From assembly GCA_020848545.1 (NCBI GenBank), contig JADLHZ010000150.1:1-34406 (forward strand): 34,406 nucleotides of DNA. Reading direction: 5' to 3'. Source of the DNA: Deltaproteobacteria bacterium (GTDB taxonomy: Bacteria > Myxococcota > JADLHZ01). Made by a program: the position numbers and the translations under genes. Below the pieces are notes generated by a model. That model saw nothing but the letters and a program-made list of their open reading frames with translations. It was not told where the DNA came from and did no database searches. Position 1 is the stretch's first letter, and every line of letters begins with the position of its first letter. Positions 1 through 8,566 of the stretch are shown here, one piece after another.

Positions 1-337
1 CCATGCAAGCAAAACGCCCACAGCATCGAACATCCGCCAAATTTTCAGCTCATCACCACCCCAACCCGGCGACGGCGACGGCGACGTCAACGCCTACGAG
101 CAATCTTCATGCGGTCGAAGGACTAGCAGGTTGTTGAAGAAGCGTAGCGACGGGCCGTCCGGGCTTTGTAGTTTTCCCCGGCCCTGGCCCTCAGCCTCTG
201 AACCGCCGAAGGCCGAGGCCACGGTCGGGTTCGCGGTCAGGGTCGCGTGCGCGGCCAGGGCGTGGGCCAGGGCCAAAGCGCGTCGCTGACGATCACGACT
301 GTCTTCGTTGCGGCACATGTGACACGTTACACGTTAC
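1..337. other. Gene-free left edge with simple repeats
   Basis: I see no convincing gene here; reading frames are short and of random-looking composition. It holds three tandem GGCGAC units (68-85), a stretch reading TAGCAGGTTGTTGAAGAA (125-142) that resembles the terminal repeat of some insertion sequences, and an 11-bp inverted repeat (GGCCCTGGCCC at 180-190, its complement at 264-274). The stretch at 225-275 is a run of degenerate GGTCGCG and GGCCAGGGC units. It ends in the palindromic sequence that contains the asnB start codon. Confidence 0.5.
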
Positions 338-343
338 ATGTGC
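313..343. promoter_or_regulatory. Inverted repeat over the asnB start codon
   Basis: GCACATGT (313-320) is the exact reverse complement of ACATGTGC (336-343). Between the arms lie two tandem ACGTTAC units (324-330, 331-337). The ATG of the asnB-like gene (338-340) is inside the right arm, and there is no Shine-Dalgarno sequence before it. The element could be an operator over the promoter and start site, or an RNA hairpin that hides the start codon. Function is inferred only from position and symmetry. Confidence 0.4.
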
Positions 344-2197
344 GGCATCTTCGGCGTCGTTGGCGACGGAGCGGAGGCGATCGATCCAGCGCCCGCCGCC
401 GACGCCTTGCACCACCGCGGGCCCGACGCGCGCGGCTCGTATCGCGAGCCCGGGGTTCTGCTTGGCCACACCCGCTTGGCGATCATCGATCTGTCCGAGG
501 GTGGCGCGCAACCGATGCGGGCCGAGGGCGCGGCGCTCGTCTTCAATGGCGAGATCTACAACCACCATACGCTGCGCGACGACCTCTTGCGCGCGGGACA
601 GACCTTCCGCTCACGCTCCGACACCGAGGTGATCCTGAAGGGCTACCTCGAGTGGGGCGATGGCGTCGTCGAACGCTTGGACGGCATGTTCGCCTTCGCG
701 CTGTGGGACGCCCGGGCGCGGCGCTTGCTGCTCGCGCGGGATCGGGCCGGAAAGAAGCCGTTGTTCTACTCCGAGAAGGCCGGGCGTCTGACCTTCGCGT
801 CCGAGGTGAAGGCGCTCTCGGGGCTCGGCGCCGGCGGCGGCTTTGCGAAGGAGACGCTGCCGCTCTTGCTCACGCTCGGCTACGTGCCGGCGCCGCTCAC
901 GCACGTCGAAGGCGTGGCGCAGCTTCCGCCCGCGCACCTCGCCGTTTGGGAGGGCGGCCGCATGCAAACGACGCGCTACTGGCGCTCGCCCTTTCTCGCG
1001 CCGCGCCCGAAAGCGCCGTCGATCGAGCGCGCGCTGCACCTCGTGCGCGGCGGCGTCGAAGCCGCGGTCGCGCGCCGCTTGGAGGCCGACGTTCCGCTCG
1101 GCGCGTTTCTCTCGGGCGGCGTCGACTCGTCGATCGTCGTCGCGGTGATGAGCCGCTTGCTCGGCCGGCGTGTGAAGACGTTCTCGATCGGGTTCTCTGG
1201 CGACGAGCGCTATGACGAGACGCACTACGCGCGCCTGGTGGCACAACGCTACAAGACCGAGCACACGCAGTTCATCGCCAGCCCGTCGTCCTTCGAGTGG
1301 GTCGAGCGCTTGGTCGAGATGCACGACGGGCCCTTCGGCGATTCGTCCGCGGTGCCGACGTCGATCGTGTCGATGCTGACGAAGAAGCACGTGAGCGTCG
1401 CGCTGTCGGGCGACGGCGGCGACGAGCTCTTCGCCGGCTACACGCGCTTTTACGCCGCGGACTTTGCCGAGAGCGTGCCGTCGCCGGTGCGCGAGCTCTC
1501 GCGCCTCATCGCGGCGCGCTTGCCGGAGGGGAAGAGCCCGAAGCGCCTCTACGCCCGTGGTGTGCGCTTCGCGCGGCGCGCGAGCCTGCCTTTGGCGGAC
1601 CGCTTGCTCGCGTGGTCGGCGTACTTCGTCGAAGATCTCTCGCGTGTGCTGCGGCCGGAGCACCGCTGGGATCTCGACGCGCCGTGGCGCTTCACGCGCG
1701 ACATCGCCGGAGAAGTTCCAGAGGGCGAGAGCGCGCTGCAGACGGCGCTCGCGCACAACTTCGCCGCCTACTTGCCCTATGACCTCCTCGTGAAGATGGA
1801 TCGCTCGTCGATGATGCATTCGCTCGAGGTGCGCTCGCCCTTCCTCGACAAGGATCTCATAGCGATGGCGGCGGCGTTGCCTGACTCCTATCGCCGGCGC
1901 GGCACGCAGACGAAGTGGATCTTGAAGCAGGCGTTCGCCGATCTCTTGCCGCGGCAGATCATGAACCGCGCGAAGATGGGCTTCGGCGTTCCGCTCGGCG
2001 CGTGGTTCCGAAACGAGCTGCGGTCGTACATCCGTGACAAGCTCGCCGGCGGCGCGCGCTGCTATGAATGGATCGAGCGTGACTACGTGGAGAAGCTCTT
2101 GCACGAGCACGACGCCGGCCGCGCCGATCACGGGCAGAAGCTGTGGCTGCTGTTGACGCTCGAAGTCTGGCTGCAGAGCCGCGCGAGGGCCGCGTGA
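338..2197 (+). CDS. asnB: Glutamine-dependent asparagine synthase family amidotransferase
   Basis: This is a full-length 619-residue class II glutamine amidotransferase of the asparagine synthase B family. The protein begins MCGIFG, so Cys2 becomes the N-terminal nucleophile that hydrolyses glutamine. The N-terminal half (about 1-210) is the glutaminase domain. The C-terminal half is the ATP-pyrophosphatase synthetase domain, with the PP-loop SGGVDSS at 259-265. AsnB itself makes asparagine from aspartate, but homologs inside O-antigen clusters (WbpS-like) amidate sugar carboxylates. The 4-bp GTGA overlap with the next gene, and the flippase and glycosyltransferase behind it, make the sugar role more likely here; this is inference from context. 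No Shine-Dalgarno precedes the ATG, which lies in an inverted repeat. Confidence 0.9.
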   Translation: MCGIFGVVGDGAEAIDPAPAADALHHRGPDARGSYREPGVLLGHTRLAIIDLSEGGAQPMRAEGAALVFNGEIYNHHTLRDDLLRAGQTFRSRSDTEVILKGYLEWGDGVVERLDGMFAFALWDARARRLLLARDRAGKKPLFYSEKAGRLTFASEVKALSGLGAGGGFAKETLPLLLTLGYVPAPLTHVEGVAQLPPAHLAVWEGGRMQTTRYWRSPFLAPRPKAPSIERALHLVRGGVEAAVARRLEADVPLGAFLSGGVDSSIVVAVMSRLLGRRVKTFSIGFSGDERYDETHYARLVAQRYKTEHTQFIASPSSFEWVERLVEMHDGPFGDSSAVPTSIVSMLTKKHVSVALSGDGGDELFAGYTRFYAADFAESVPSPVRELSRLIAARLPEGKSPKRLYARGVRFARRASLPLADRLLAWSAYFVEDLSRVLRPEHRWDLDAPWRFTRDIAGEVPEGESALQTALAHNFAAYLPYDLLVKMDRSSMMHSLEVRSPFLDKDLIAMAAALPDSYRRRGTQTKWILKQAFADLLPRQIMNRAKMGFGVPLGAWFRNELRSYIRDKLAGGARCYEWIERDYVEKLLHEHDAGRADHGQKLWLLLTLEVWLQSRARAA

Positions 2198-3204
2198 CCC
2201 CTCCGTTGTCCGAGCACGCGATCCGCCCGAAGGACACGGCGGCGGAGCAGCAACGCCGCTACTTGGCCGATCTCGATCGCCTGCTCGCGCGGCGCGGTGA
2301 GTTCGTCGCGGTCGCGTGCCCAGCGTGCGGCGCCCAAGAGACGACGCGCGCGTTCGAGAAGCACACGCTTGCTTACGAGCGCTGCACAGGCTGCGGCACC
2401 GTCTACATCACGCCGCGACCGCCGCCGGCGGTGCTCGCCGACTACTACACGCACTCCTTGAACTACGCGTACTGGAACGAGGTGATCTTCCCGGCGTCCG
2501 AGGCGGTGCGCCGCGAGCGCATCTTCAAGCCGCGGGTGGAGCGCGTGCTCGAGCTCTGCGCGCGCTACCAAGTGGAGCAGGGGACGCTCGTCGAGGTCGG
2601 CGCCGGCTTCGGGACTTTCCTCGAAGAGCTTGGGCGCGCGCAACGCTTCACTCGACGCATCGGCATCGAGCCGACGCCGCCGCTCGCCGCGACCTGCCGC
2701 CAGCGCGGGCTCACGGTGATCGAGGCGCCGATCGAGCAGGCCGCGATCGACGGCGGCGCGAACGTCGTCGCGAGCTTCGAGGTCATCGAGCACATCTTTC
2801 ACCCAGCCGACTTCGTCGCAGCGTGCGCCCGCTTGCTCGTCCCTGGCGGCTTGCTCGTCCTCACCTGCCCGAACATCCTCGGCTTCGACATCACCGTGCT
2901 CGGGCCGGGCTCACCGGCGATAGACTTCGAGCACTTGAACTACTTTCACCCGCGCTCGCTCGCCCTCTTGCTCGATCGCCACGGCTTCGCGGTCGTCGAG
3001 ACGAGCACGCCGGGCAAGCTCGACGCGGACATCGTACGCAACCGCGTGCTCGACGGCTCGTTCGCGCTCGAAGATCCCTTTCTGCGCCGCGTGCTCCTCG
3101 ACGAGTGGGCCGCGCTCGGCGAGCCGTTTCAACGCTTTCTCTCGGACAACGGCATGTCGTCGAACATGTGGATCGTCGCGAGGAAGCAGGCGACGAAGCG
3201 GTGA
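2194..3204 (+). CDS. Zinc-ribbon class I SAM-dependent methyltransferase
   Basis: The 336-residue protein has an N-terminal zinc-ribbon (Cys42-x2-Cys45 and Cys64-x2-Cys67, followed by TPRP) and then a Rossmann methyltransferase domain with SAM motif I VEVGAGFGTF at about 133-142. A second motif, ASFEVIEHIFHP, is typical of the Methyltransf_23 type. Such proteins are common in polysaccharide clusters, where they are thought to methylate sugars; the substrate here is unknown. I chose GTG at 2194 because it overlaps the asnB stop as GTGA, the same coupling as at the next junction. An ATG at 2143 would overlap asnB by 55 bp. The next gene also starts at a GTGA overlap. Confidence 0.85.
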   Translation: MTPPLSEHAIRPKDTAAEQQRRYLADLDRLLARRGEFVAVACPACGAQETTRAFEKHTLAYERCTGCGTVYITPRPPPAVLADYYTHSLNYAYWNEVIFPASEAVRRERIFKPRVERVLELCARYQVEQGTLVEVGAGFGTFLEELGRAQRFTRRIGIEPTPPLAATCRQRGLTVIEAPIEQAAIDGGANVVASFEVIEHIFHPADFVAACARLLVPGGLLVLTCPNILGFDITVLGPGSPAIDFEHLNYFHPRSLALLLDRHGFAVVETSTPGKLDADIVRNRVLDGSFALEDPFLRRVLLDEWAALGEPFQRFLSDNGMSSNMWIVARKQATKR

Positions 3205-4601
3205 GCGACGTCTCCCGCCGCTTCGCGACGCAGGCGCTCCTGTATTTTCTGTCGAACGTGGCGGTGCGCGCCGTGTCGTTCGTGCTGACGCCGCTCTACA
3301 CGCGGGTGTTGCCGCAGGAAGCGTTCGGCACGCTTGCCTACTTGAACACGCTCGGCACCTTGCTGACGCTCGTCGTCTCTTGCGGGCTCGGGGCGGCGAT
3401 CGTGCGCTTCGTGCCCGAGGCTGATCGCAAGCAGGAGCGCACGCGGCTGCTCGGCTCGATCGCGGTGTTCTATGCGATCGCACCGCTGGCCGCGGTCGTC
3501 GCGATCGAAGTCGCGGGCCGCGCTGGCGTGCTCGATGCCTGGCTCGGCGTCGCCTACGATCCCTTCTTGCGCTACATCGCCTGGGCGGCCTGGCTTGCGG
3601 TGTTTCAGGCGATCCCGCTGCAGCTCTTCGCCATCGACGAGCGGCCCTCGCGCGTGGCGGCGTTGAACGTGGCGAGCGTCGTGGCGCAGCTCTCGCTCGT
3701 CGGCTACTTCGTGCTCGTGCGCGACGAGGGGCTGCTCGGGGTCGTGCAAGCGAACCTTTGGGCGCAAGCGGTGCTCGCGTGCGTCAGCCTTTGGCTCGTG
3801 CGTTCGCACCTGCGCTTGACGATTGATCGCGCCTGGCTCGTGCCGGCGCTCGCGTATGCGTTGCCGCTCGTGCCGCACCTCGTTTCGAACTGGGTACTGT
3901 CGATCTCGGATCGCCTGCTGCTCGCGCGCTATACGGACTCGGCGCAGGTGGCGCTGTATGCGCTCGCTTACACCTTCAACCTCATCTGCGTGATGTTCAC
4001 GAACGCGGTGGCGCAGGCGCTCGGCCCGCACTTCATCCGCGAGCAGAACGCCGAGCGGGCGGCGACGTCGCTGCCACGCCTCGGCGATCTGTGCATCGCG
4101 GCGACCTGCGTCGTCTGCGCGCTGGTGTCGGTGTGGGCCAACGAGGCGCTCTTCGTGTTGGCGCCGCACGCGCGCTACGAAGCGGCGCTCGCCTACGTGC
4201 CTTGGGTGGTGCTCGGCGCGCTCTTTCAAGGCGTGTACTTCGTCTCGTCGCAAGGCAGCTGGTACGCGCTGCGCACCGGCATGGTGCCGGTCGTGACGGC
4301 GATCGCAGCGACGGTGAACCTGGCCGGCAACGTGGTGTTCCTTCCACGTTACGGCGCGATCGCCGCAGCGGTGAACACCGCGATCGCCTACGCGGTGATG
4401 GCGATCTTGCACGATCGCTTGGCGCAGCGGCGCGTGCCGATCCCTTGGCACTACGCGCGGTGGAGCGCGATGATCGCGGCCGCAGCGCTTGCGATCGGCG
4501 CGACGCCGGCGCGGGCGCCCTGGCTCGCGAAGGGGCTCGTGTCTTTGGCGCTCGCGGCCGTCGTCGCTTGGCTCGCGTGGCCGAAGGAGCGCGCCGCATG
4601 A
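3201..4601 (+). CDS. Wzx-like polysaccharide flippase (MOP superfamily)
   Basis: This 466-residue, strongly hydrophobic protein has about 12-14 predicted membrane segments and no soluble domain. The opening (RRFATQALLYFLSNVAVRA, then LTPLYTRVLPQEAFGTLAY) matches the polysaccharide biosynthesis / Wzx family, which flips lipid-linked glycan units across the inner membrane. The GTG at 3201 overlaps the preceding methyltransferase stop by 4 bp, and its own stop overlaps the next gene as ATGA. This fits one operon in which the amidotransferase and methyltransferase decorate a glycan that this protein exports. No Wzy polymerase or ligase is visible in the window, so whether the glycan is an O-antigen, capsule or exopolysaccharide cannot be decided. 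Confidence 0.85.
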   Translation: MSDVSRRFATQALLYFLSNVAVRAVSFVLTPLYTRVLPQEAFGTLAYLNTLGTLLTLVVSCGLGAAIVRFVPEADRKQERTRLLGSIAVFYAIAPLAAVVAIEVAGRAGVLDAWLGVAYDPFLRYIAWAAWLAVFQAIPLQLFAIDERPSRVAALNVASVVAQLSLVGYFVLVRDEGLLGVVQANLWAQAVLACVSLWLVRSHLRLTIDRAWLVPALAYALPLVPHLVSNWVLSISDRLLLARYTDSAQVALYALAYTFNLICVMFTNAVAQALGPHFIREQNAERAATSLPRLGDLCIAATCVVCALVSVWANEALFVLAPHARYEAALAYVPWVVLGALFQGVYFVSSQGSWYALRTGMVPVVTAIAATVNLAGNVVFLPRYGAIAAAVNTAIAYAVMAILHDRLAQRRVPIPWHYARWSAMIAAAALAIGATPARAPWLAKGLVSLALAAVVAWLAWPKERAA

Positions 4602-5611
4602 ACGTGCTCGTCCTCGCGACGAATGGCCGTGACGAAGCGAGCACGCGCTATCGCTTCTACCAGTACGCGCCGGCGCTCGAGGCGCGCGGCCACAGCTTCG
4701 AGCTCTCGGCGTTTTATCCCGCGTTGCCTTCAGGATCGCGCTCGTTGCCCAAGAAACTGCGATCGTGGGCCGGCGGCATCGCGCGCCAGCTGGTGGCCAC
4801 GCTGCGCTCCGGGCGCTTCGACGTCGTCATCGTGCAGCGCTACGTGGCGCCGGCGGTGATCAACGAGATCGCGCGCCTCGTCCGCACACCGATCGTCTAC
4901 GACTTCGACGACGCGTTGTGGCTCTCGGAGAAGAGGCCCGAGTGCGACGCGCTCTGCGCCCGGGCGCGGCTCGTCGTCGCCGGCAACGAATATCTCGCGG
5001 CGCACGCACGCACGACCTCGGCGCGGGTGCAGGTGATCCCCACCGTCGTCGACACCGATCGCTTCGTCCCGCGCGCGCATACGAGTGACGGGCCGCCGGT
5101 CATCGGCTGGATCGGATCGCCGTCGACCTTCCCGTACCTCGACGCGATGTTGCCCGTGCTCGACGCGCTCGCGCGGACGAAGAGCTTTCGCCTGCGCGTG
5201 ATCGGGGCACCGCGGCCGCTGCGCTTACAGAACCTGCGCGTCGAGCAGCCAGAGTGGAGCGACGCGGCCGAGCCCACGTTGTTCTCCGAGCTCGACATCG
5301 GGCTCTATCCGCTCGCTGACGACGCCTGGAGTCGTGGCAAGTGCGGATTGAAATCCATTCAATACATGGCTTGCGGTGTCGCGCACGTGGCGAGCCCGGT
5401 CGGTGTCGTGCGCGAGATCAGCGCGGACAACGAGACGGCGTTGTGGGCGACGACCCCGGAAGAATGGACGCGGGCGATCGGCCGGCTGCTAGACGACGGC
5501 GAGCTCCGCGCGCGCTTGACGACGGCGGCCCGGGCGCGGGTCGTCGACGCCTATTCTTTGCGCGCGTCGACGGCCGACTGGCTCGCGGCGATCGAAGGCG
5601 CCGCGCGCTGA
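4598..5611 (+). CDS. GT-B glycosyltransferase (group 1 type)
   Basis: This 337-residue protein begins MNVLVLATNGRDEASTRYRF, with the TRYR motif often seen at the N-terminus of GT4-like enzymes. The donor-binding C-terminal half contains VIGWIGSPST and KCGLKSIQYMACG, the usual nucleotide-sugar region of this type. It most likely adds one sugar to the lipid-linked repeat unit on the cytoplasmic face. The ATG at 4598 overlaps the flippase stop (ATGA), making it the last gene of the four-gene operon. Its 3' end overlaps the oppositely oriented methyltransferase gene by 61 bp (5551-5611), a long tail-to-tail overlap with no room for a separate terminator. Donor and acceptor cannot be read from the sequence. 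Confidence 0.88.
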   Translation: MNVLVLATNGRDEASTRYRFYQYAPALEARGHSFELSAFYPALPSGSRSLPKKLRSWAGGIARQLVATLRSGRFDVVIVQRYVAPAVINEIARLVRTPIVYDFDDALWLSEKRPECDALCARARLVVAGNEYLAAHARTTSARVQVIPTVVDTDRFVPRAHTSDGPPVIGWIGSPSTFPYLDAMLPVLDALARTKSFRLRVIGAPRPLRLQNLRVEQPEWSDAAEPTLFSELDIGLYPLADDAWSRGKCGLKSIQYMACGVAHVASPVGVVREISADNETALWATTPEEWTRAIGRLLDDGELRARLTTAARARVVDAYSLRASTADWLAAIEGAAR

Positions 5612-6612
5612 CGTTTTCGCAGCGGTCGACAGACGAACACGAGCTCTTCGCTGAGCGCCGGCATGAGCATGCCACCAAAGTCTGCGAGGGCGGCGGCGAC
5701 GGCTTGTGATCGCGCGTCCTTCGCCAGCGCGGCGCTCGCCAGGAAGTGCTCGCCAGCCCACGCGCGCGTGCGCATCGGACCACGCGGCCTCAACCCGGCC
5801 TCGACGCACAAGCTGCGCAAGCGATCGGCCGTAAAGACGTAGAGATGTCGGGGCGCCTCGAGCCCGCGCCAATGCTTGCCGAAGCGCGCGTGACCGAACG
5901 ACTTCAAGTTCGGCGTGGCGATGAACAAGCGGCCCTTCGGCGCGAGCCGGGCTTCGCACGCCTTCAGCAACGCCAGCGGATCGTGCACGTGCTCCAAAAC
6001 ATGATTCAGCGCGATCGCCGCGAACGGGCCCGGGCTCGCGGCTTCGATGCCGCCGAGCCTCACGTCCAGGCCGAGCGCCTGCGCCTCTTTGACCGCCAGA
6101 GGGTCGAAGTCGACGCCCTCGGTGATCCAGCCGAGCGCTTGCATCTGGCGGAGCCACGCGCCGTTGCCGCAGCCCACGTCGAGCAAGCGCGCGCCCTTCT
6201 TGCGGCGAAAGCGCGCGACCCAGCGATCGATCGCGAGGCGCAAGGGCGGCAGGTTCGCGACGATGATCGCGCCGAGCAGCGACGCCGGCTTCACGCGGTA
6301 GCCGTAGCGCAGGTTGATGTAGCCGTTGCGCGCGCTGCGGCGAAAGCGCCCGAGGAGCGACGGAGGCTCGGCGAACTGATCGAGCGCGGGCGTGTGCGTT
6401 TGGTAGCCGGCGTACGCGAGCGCGATCGAGGCCTCGTCCGGCCGCGGATCCAAATAGGCGACGTGGCAGCCGTCGCAAATCCACAGCGTGAAGCGGCCGG
6501 GCACCGCGCGGTGCACCTCGTCTTCGAGATCGTCGTAGAGCAGCGTGCGGCCCGTCGCGCGGCAGAGCGGGCACTTGCCCAAGTGCTCCAGCTTCATCGC
6601 ATCAAGCTTCAT
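5551..6612 (-). CDS. Second zinc-ribbon SAM-dependent methyltransferase
   Basis: The 353-residue protein repeats the layout of the methyltransferase at 2194: an N-terminal zinc-ribbon (Cys-Pro-Leu-Cys near residue 14 and Cys-Asp-Gly-Cys near 46-49, then DPRP) and a Rossmann domain with motif I LLDVGCGNGAWL and LNHVLEHVHDP. It is divergent enough to be a paralog for another position or sugar rather than a recent duplicate. The ATG at 6612 overlaps the stop of the upstream gene as ATGA. A second in-frame ATG five codons later follows a small repeat (MKLDA then MKLEH) and could be the true start. The last 20 or so residues, encoded opposite the glycosyltransferase 3' end, look like a read-through tail. 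Confidence 0.85.
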   Translation of the reverse strand: MKLDAMKLEHLGKCPLCRATGRTLLYDDLEDEVHRAVPGRFTLWICDGCHVAYLDPRPDEASIALAYAGYQTHTPALDQFAEPPSLLGRFRRSARNGYINLRYGYRVKPASLLGAIIVANLPPLRLAIDRWVARFRRKKGARLLDVGCGNGAWLRQMQALGWITEGVDFDPLAVKEAQALGLDVRLGGIEAASPGPFAAIALNHVLEHVHDPLALLKACEARLAPKGRLFIATPNLKSFGHARFGKHWRGLEAPRHLYVFTADRLRSLCVEAGLRPRGPMRTRAWAGEHFLASAALAKDARSQAVAAALADFGGMLMPALSEELVFVCRPLRKRQRAAPSIAASQSAVDARKE

Positions 6613-8537
6613 CGCAGGACCTCGGCGGCAGTGCGCGGCGTTTGGGTCTCGCCGAAGAAGCGACGGCGCAGCGCGTTCTCTGGCGCTGTGCTCGGCGCGG
6701 CGAGGTGCTCGGTGAGCTTCGTCTTCAGCTCGGCGGCGGAGGAAAAGACCCGCGCGGGATCGAAGAGGCGCATCACCACGTCGCGCTCATGGAAGGGAAT
6801 GTCGTGCACGAAGACGGCGAGGTGCGCCGCGCGCAACGCCTCGACGATCGTCGTCGACACGGTGGCGATGACGGCGTCGGCGCCGGCCAAGTCTTCGTCG
6901 AGCGTGCCGGTCGAACGGCGAACGTTCGGCAGCGTGCGAAGGAGCGCGTCGACGGCCCGGCGATCGTCGCCCGGATGGGGTCGCCACACGAGCTCACAGC
7001 CGAGATCGGCGGTGGCGTCGATGACGGCGTGCCACAACGCGCGCTGATACGGCTCGCGCGGGCAGGGGCCGTCGAAGCCCAAGATCGGATGCGCGTAGTT
7101 CGACAGGACGAGCAAGCGGGTGGCGTGCTGCAGCGAATGCCTGATCGGCGTCCACGCTGGGACGACCGGCGCCTCGATGCGTTGATGATCGACATAGCGC
7201 GCATGCATCGTGGCTTCGTCGCGCGTCCATAGGAGCTTCACAGAAGTCGTGCTGCGCGCGTGCGTCACCATGTCCAGCGGATCGGCGAGCGCGCCGTGGA
7301 CCAGCTCGTAGGTGGTCGCGCCGAAAGCTTGCAAGGTGCGATCGACGGCGGCGACGGCGGCGAGCGACGCATGCGGAAAGACCACCTTCGCGTCCTTCAT
7401 GTTCTGCCGGCGGCAGAGGCGCTCGGTCGCCGCGCGGGCCTCACGCAGGCGCTGCGCGTCGAAGGTGGCGATGCGCAGGAGTTGCTGGGTGCGCCGGCGA
7501 TCGAGCGGCAGCGCCACTGGCCCGAGATGCAAGCGCGCCCCGTTCCACGCGAGGCGAAACGCGCTCTGGGTCGCCGCGAAGAGCGTGTGCGAGAGGTGGC
7601 GCAGCGGCCGCGCGACCACGGCTTGCGCGATCGTGGGCGAGAGGCCTTGCAACGCCGGATGCGCGAGCGGAGGCAGCGCTGCGCCGGAAGGCCGCTCGTC
7701 GACGGGCGGCTTCTTCTTCAGCGGCGCCAGCAAGATGAGCCCGACCGGATGATCGCGGGCGATCGCCGCCAGGGTGGTCAGCGCATGGCGCGAGGAGTGC
7801 GGCGCGTTCGTGATGACGGTGGACCAACGCCTCACCGGGTCCGCGGTGTGCGGGATGGCCCTGAGGATCGACCGTTGCTCCAGGTGCTCCTTCGCGCGCG
7901 CGGCGACCAGGCTCGCGCTCTCGACCGCGAAGAGCGCCAGCGTGCGAACGAAGTGCGCGGGGCGCGACGGGATGCGCGGGCTCGGCTCCACGCGGCCTTC
8001 GGTGCGTTCGCGCAAGGTGGCGAGACCGGGCCAGCGCGGATCGAGACAGTGGATCGCGTCCTGCCGATGAAAGTGCGCGAGCCCGAGTACGTAGAGCCAC
8101 GCCGTGAACGCTTCGGTGAGCGTGCGCTGCATCGCCGATCCCCACAAGACATCGGCTGCGTCGAGCGAGGCGGGGACGTTGTACGTCTTCGCCAGAAACG
8201 CGCGGCAGCCTTCGGTCACGGCGGCCACGTGCGGCGCGCGCTCGGTCGGCAGGTACGCGTCGAGCTCGGTGAAGGTCGCGCCGGCCTTCGTGAGCGCTTC
8301 GATGAGACCCTCGGGCAGCACCCGGCGCTGCAACGTGGCGCCGCGGACGACGACGCGCAGCGTCTGCCCGTGCTCGGCGAGCGCGTGACGGATCCCGCGC
8401 TCCAAGCGGGCCTGCGTCACGCGGGGCGGCGCCAAGAGCACGCGCTCGTGCCCCGCGGCGGCAGGCGCGCCGAAGACATCGCTGTGATCATCGCGCGCGC
8501 GAAAGTGCATCCGTTGCATCCTGTGCGTCCAGTGCAA
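6609..8537 (-). CDS. Putative surface-polysaccharide glycosyltransferase-like protein
   Basis: I cannot place this 642-residue protein in a named family with certainty. The C-terminal third looks like a GT-B nucleotide-sugar domain: LVLSNYAHPILGF, then CELVWRPHPGDDRRAV, then ADAVIATVSTTIVEAL. The RPHPGD and STTIVEAL features recall capsule and CDP-glycerol-type transferases. A central Lys-Pro stretch (PLKKKPPVDERP) may be a linker. It is coupled to the methyltransferase downstream and divergent from pseI, so a role in adding or modifying the nonulosonic acid sugar is a reasonable guess. The start is uncertain: ATGs at 8537, 8519 and 8510 are in frame, and the 8537 start would place the coding region across a 7-bp inverted repeat. 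Confidence 0.6.
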   Translation of the reverse strand: MHWTHRMQRMHFRARDDHSDVFGAPAAAGHERVLLAPPRVTQARLERGIRHALAEHGQTLRVVVRGATLQRRVLPEGLIEALTKAGATFTELDAYLPTERAPHVAAVTEGCRAFLAKTYNVPASLDAADVLWGSAMQRTLTEAFTAWLYVLGLAHFHRQDAIHCLDPRWPGLATLRERTEGRVEPSPRIPSRPAHFVRTLALFAVESASLVAARAKEHLEQRSILRAIPHTADPVRRWSTVITNAPHSSRHALTTLAAIARDHPVGLILLAPLKKKPPVDERPSGAALPPLAHPALQGLSPTIAQAVVARPLRHLSHTLFAATQSAFRLAWNGARLHLGPVALPLDRRRTQQLLRIATFDAQRLREARAATERLCRRQNMKDAKVVFPHASLAAVAAVDRTLQAFGATTYELVHGALADPLDMVTHARSTTSVKLLWTRDEATMHARYVDHQRIEAPVVPAWTPIRHSLQHATRLLVLSNYAHPILGFDGPCPREPYQRALWHAVIDATADLGCELVWRPHPGDDRRAVDALLRTLPNVRRSTGTLDEDLAGADAVIATVSTTIVEALRAAHLAVFVHDIPFHERDVVMRLFDPARVFSSAAELKTKLTEHLAAPSTAPENALRRRFFGETQTPRTAAEVLR

Positions 8538-8539
8538 CG
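8512..8539. promoter_or_regulatory. Inverted repeat between pseI and its divergent neighbour
   Basis: CGTTGCA (8512-8518) and TGCAACG (8533-8539) are perfect 7-bp inverted arms with a 14-bp spacer. If the minus-strand gene starts at 8510, the element lies wholly in the divergent intergenic region and could bind a regulator of both genes. If that gene starts at 8537, the repeat is mostly coding and may be chance. Confidence 0.3.
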
Positions 8540-8554
8540 CATACGACGAAGGGG

Positions 8555-8560
8555 TATGCT
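8555..8560 (+). promoter_or_regulatory. Candidate -10 element, leaderless pseI start
   Basis: TATGCT ends six bases before the pseI ATG (8567). With usual -10 to start-site spacing, transcription would begin at or very near the ATG, giving a leaderless mRNA. A purine run GAAGGGG (8549-8555) is too far from the ATG to be an ideal ribosome site. No good -35 is visible. Confidence 0.4.
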
Positions 8561-8566
8561 GTCGCC

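Noticed and set aside
611-2131. 506-codon minus-strand frame
   Set aside because: It is the shadow of asnB; low-complexity Arg/Ala composition and no family resemblance.
3129-4451. 440-codon minus-strand frame
   Set aside because: It is antisense to the flippase with repetitive His/Arg content and no motif.
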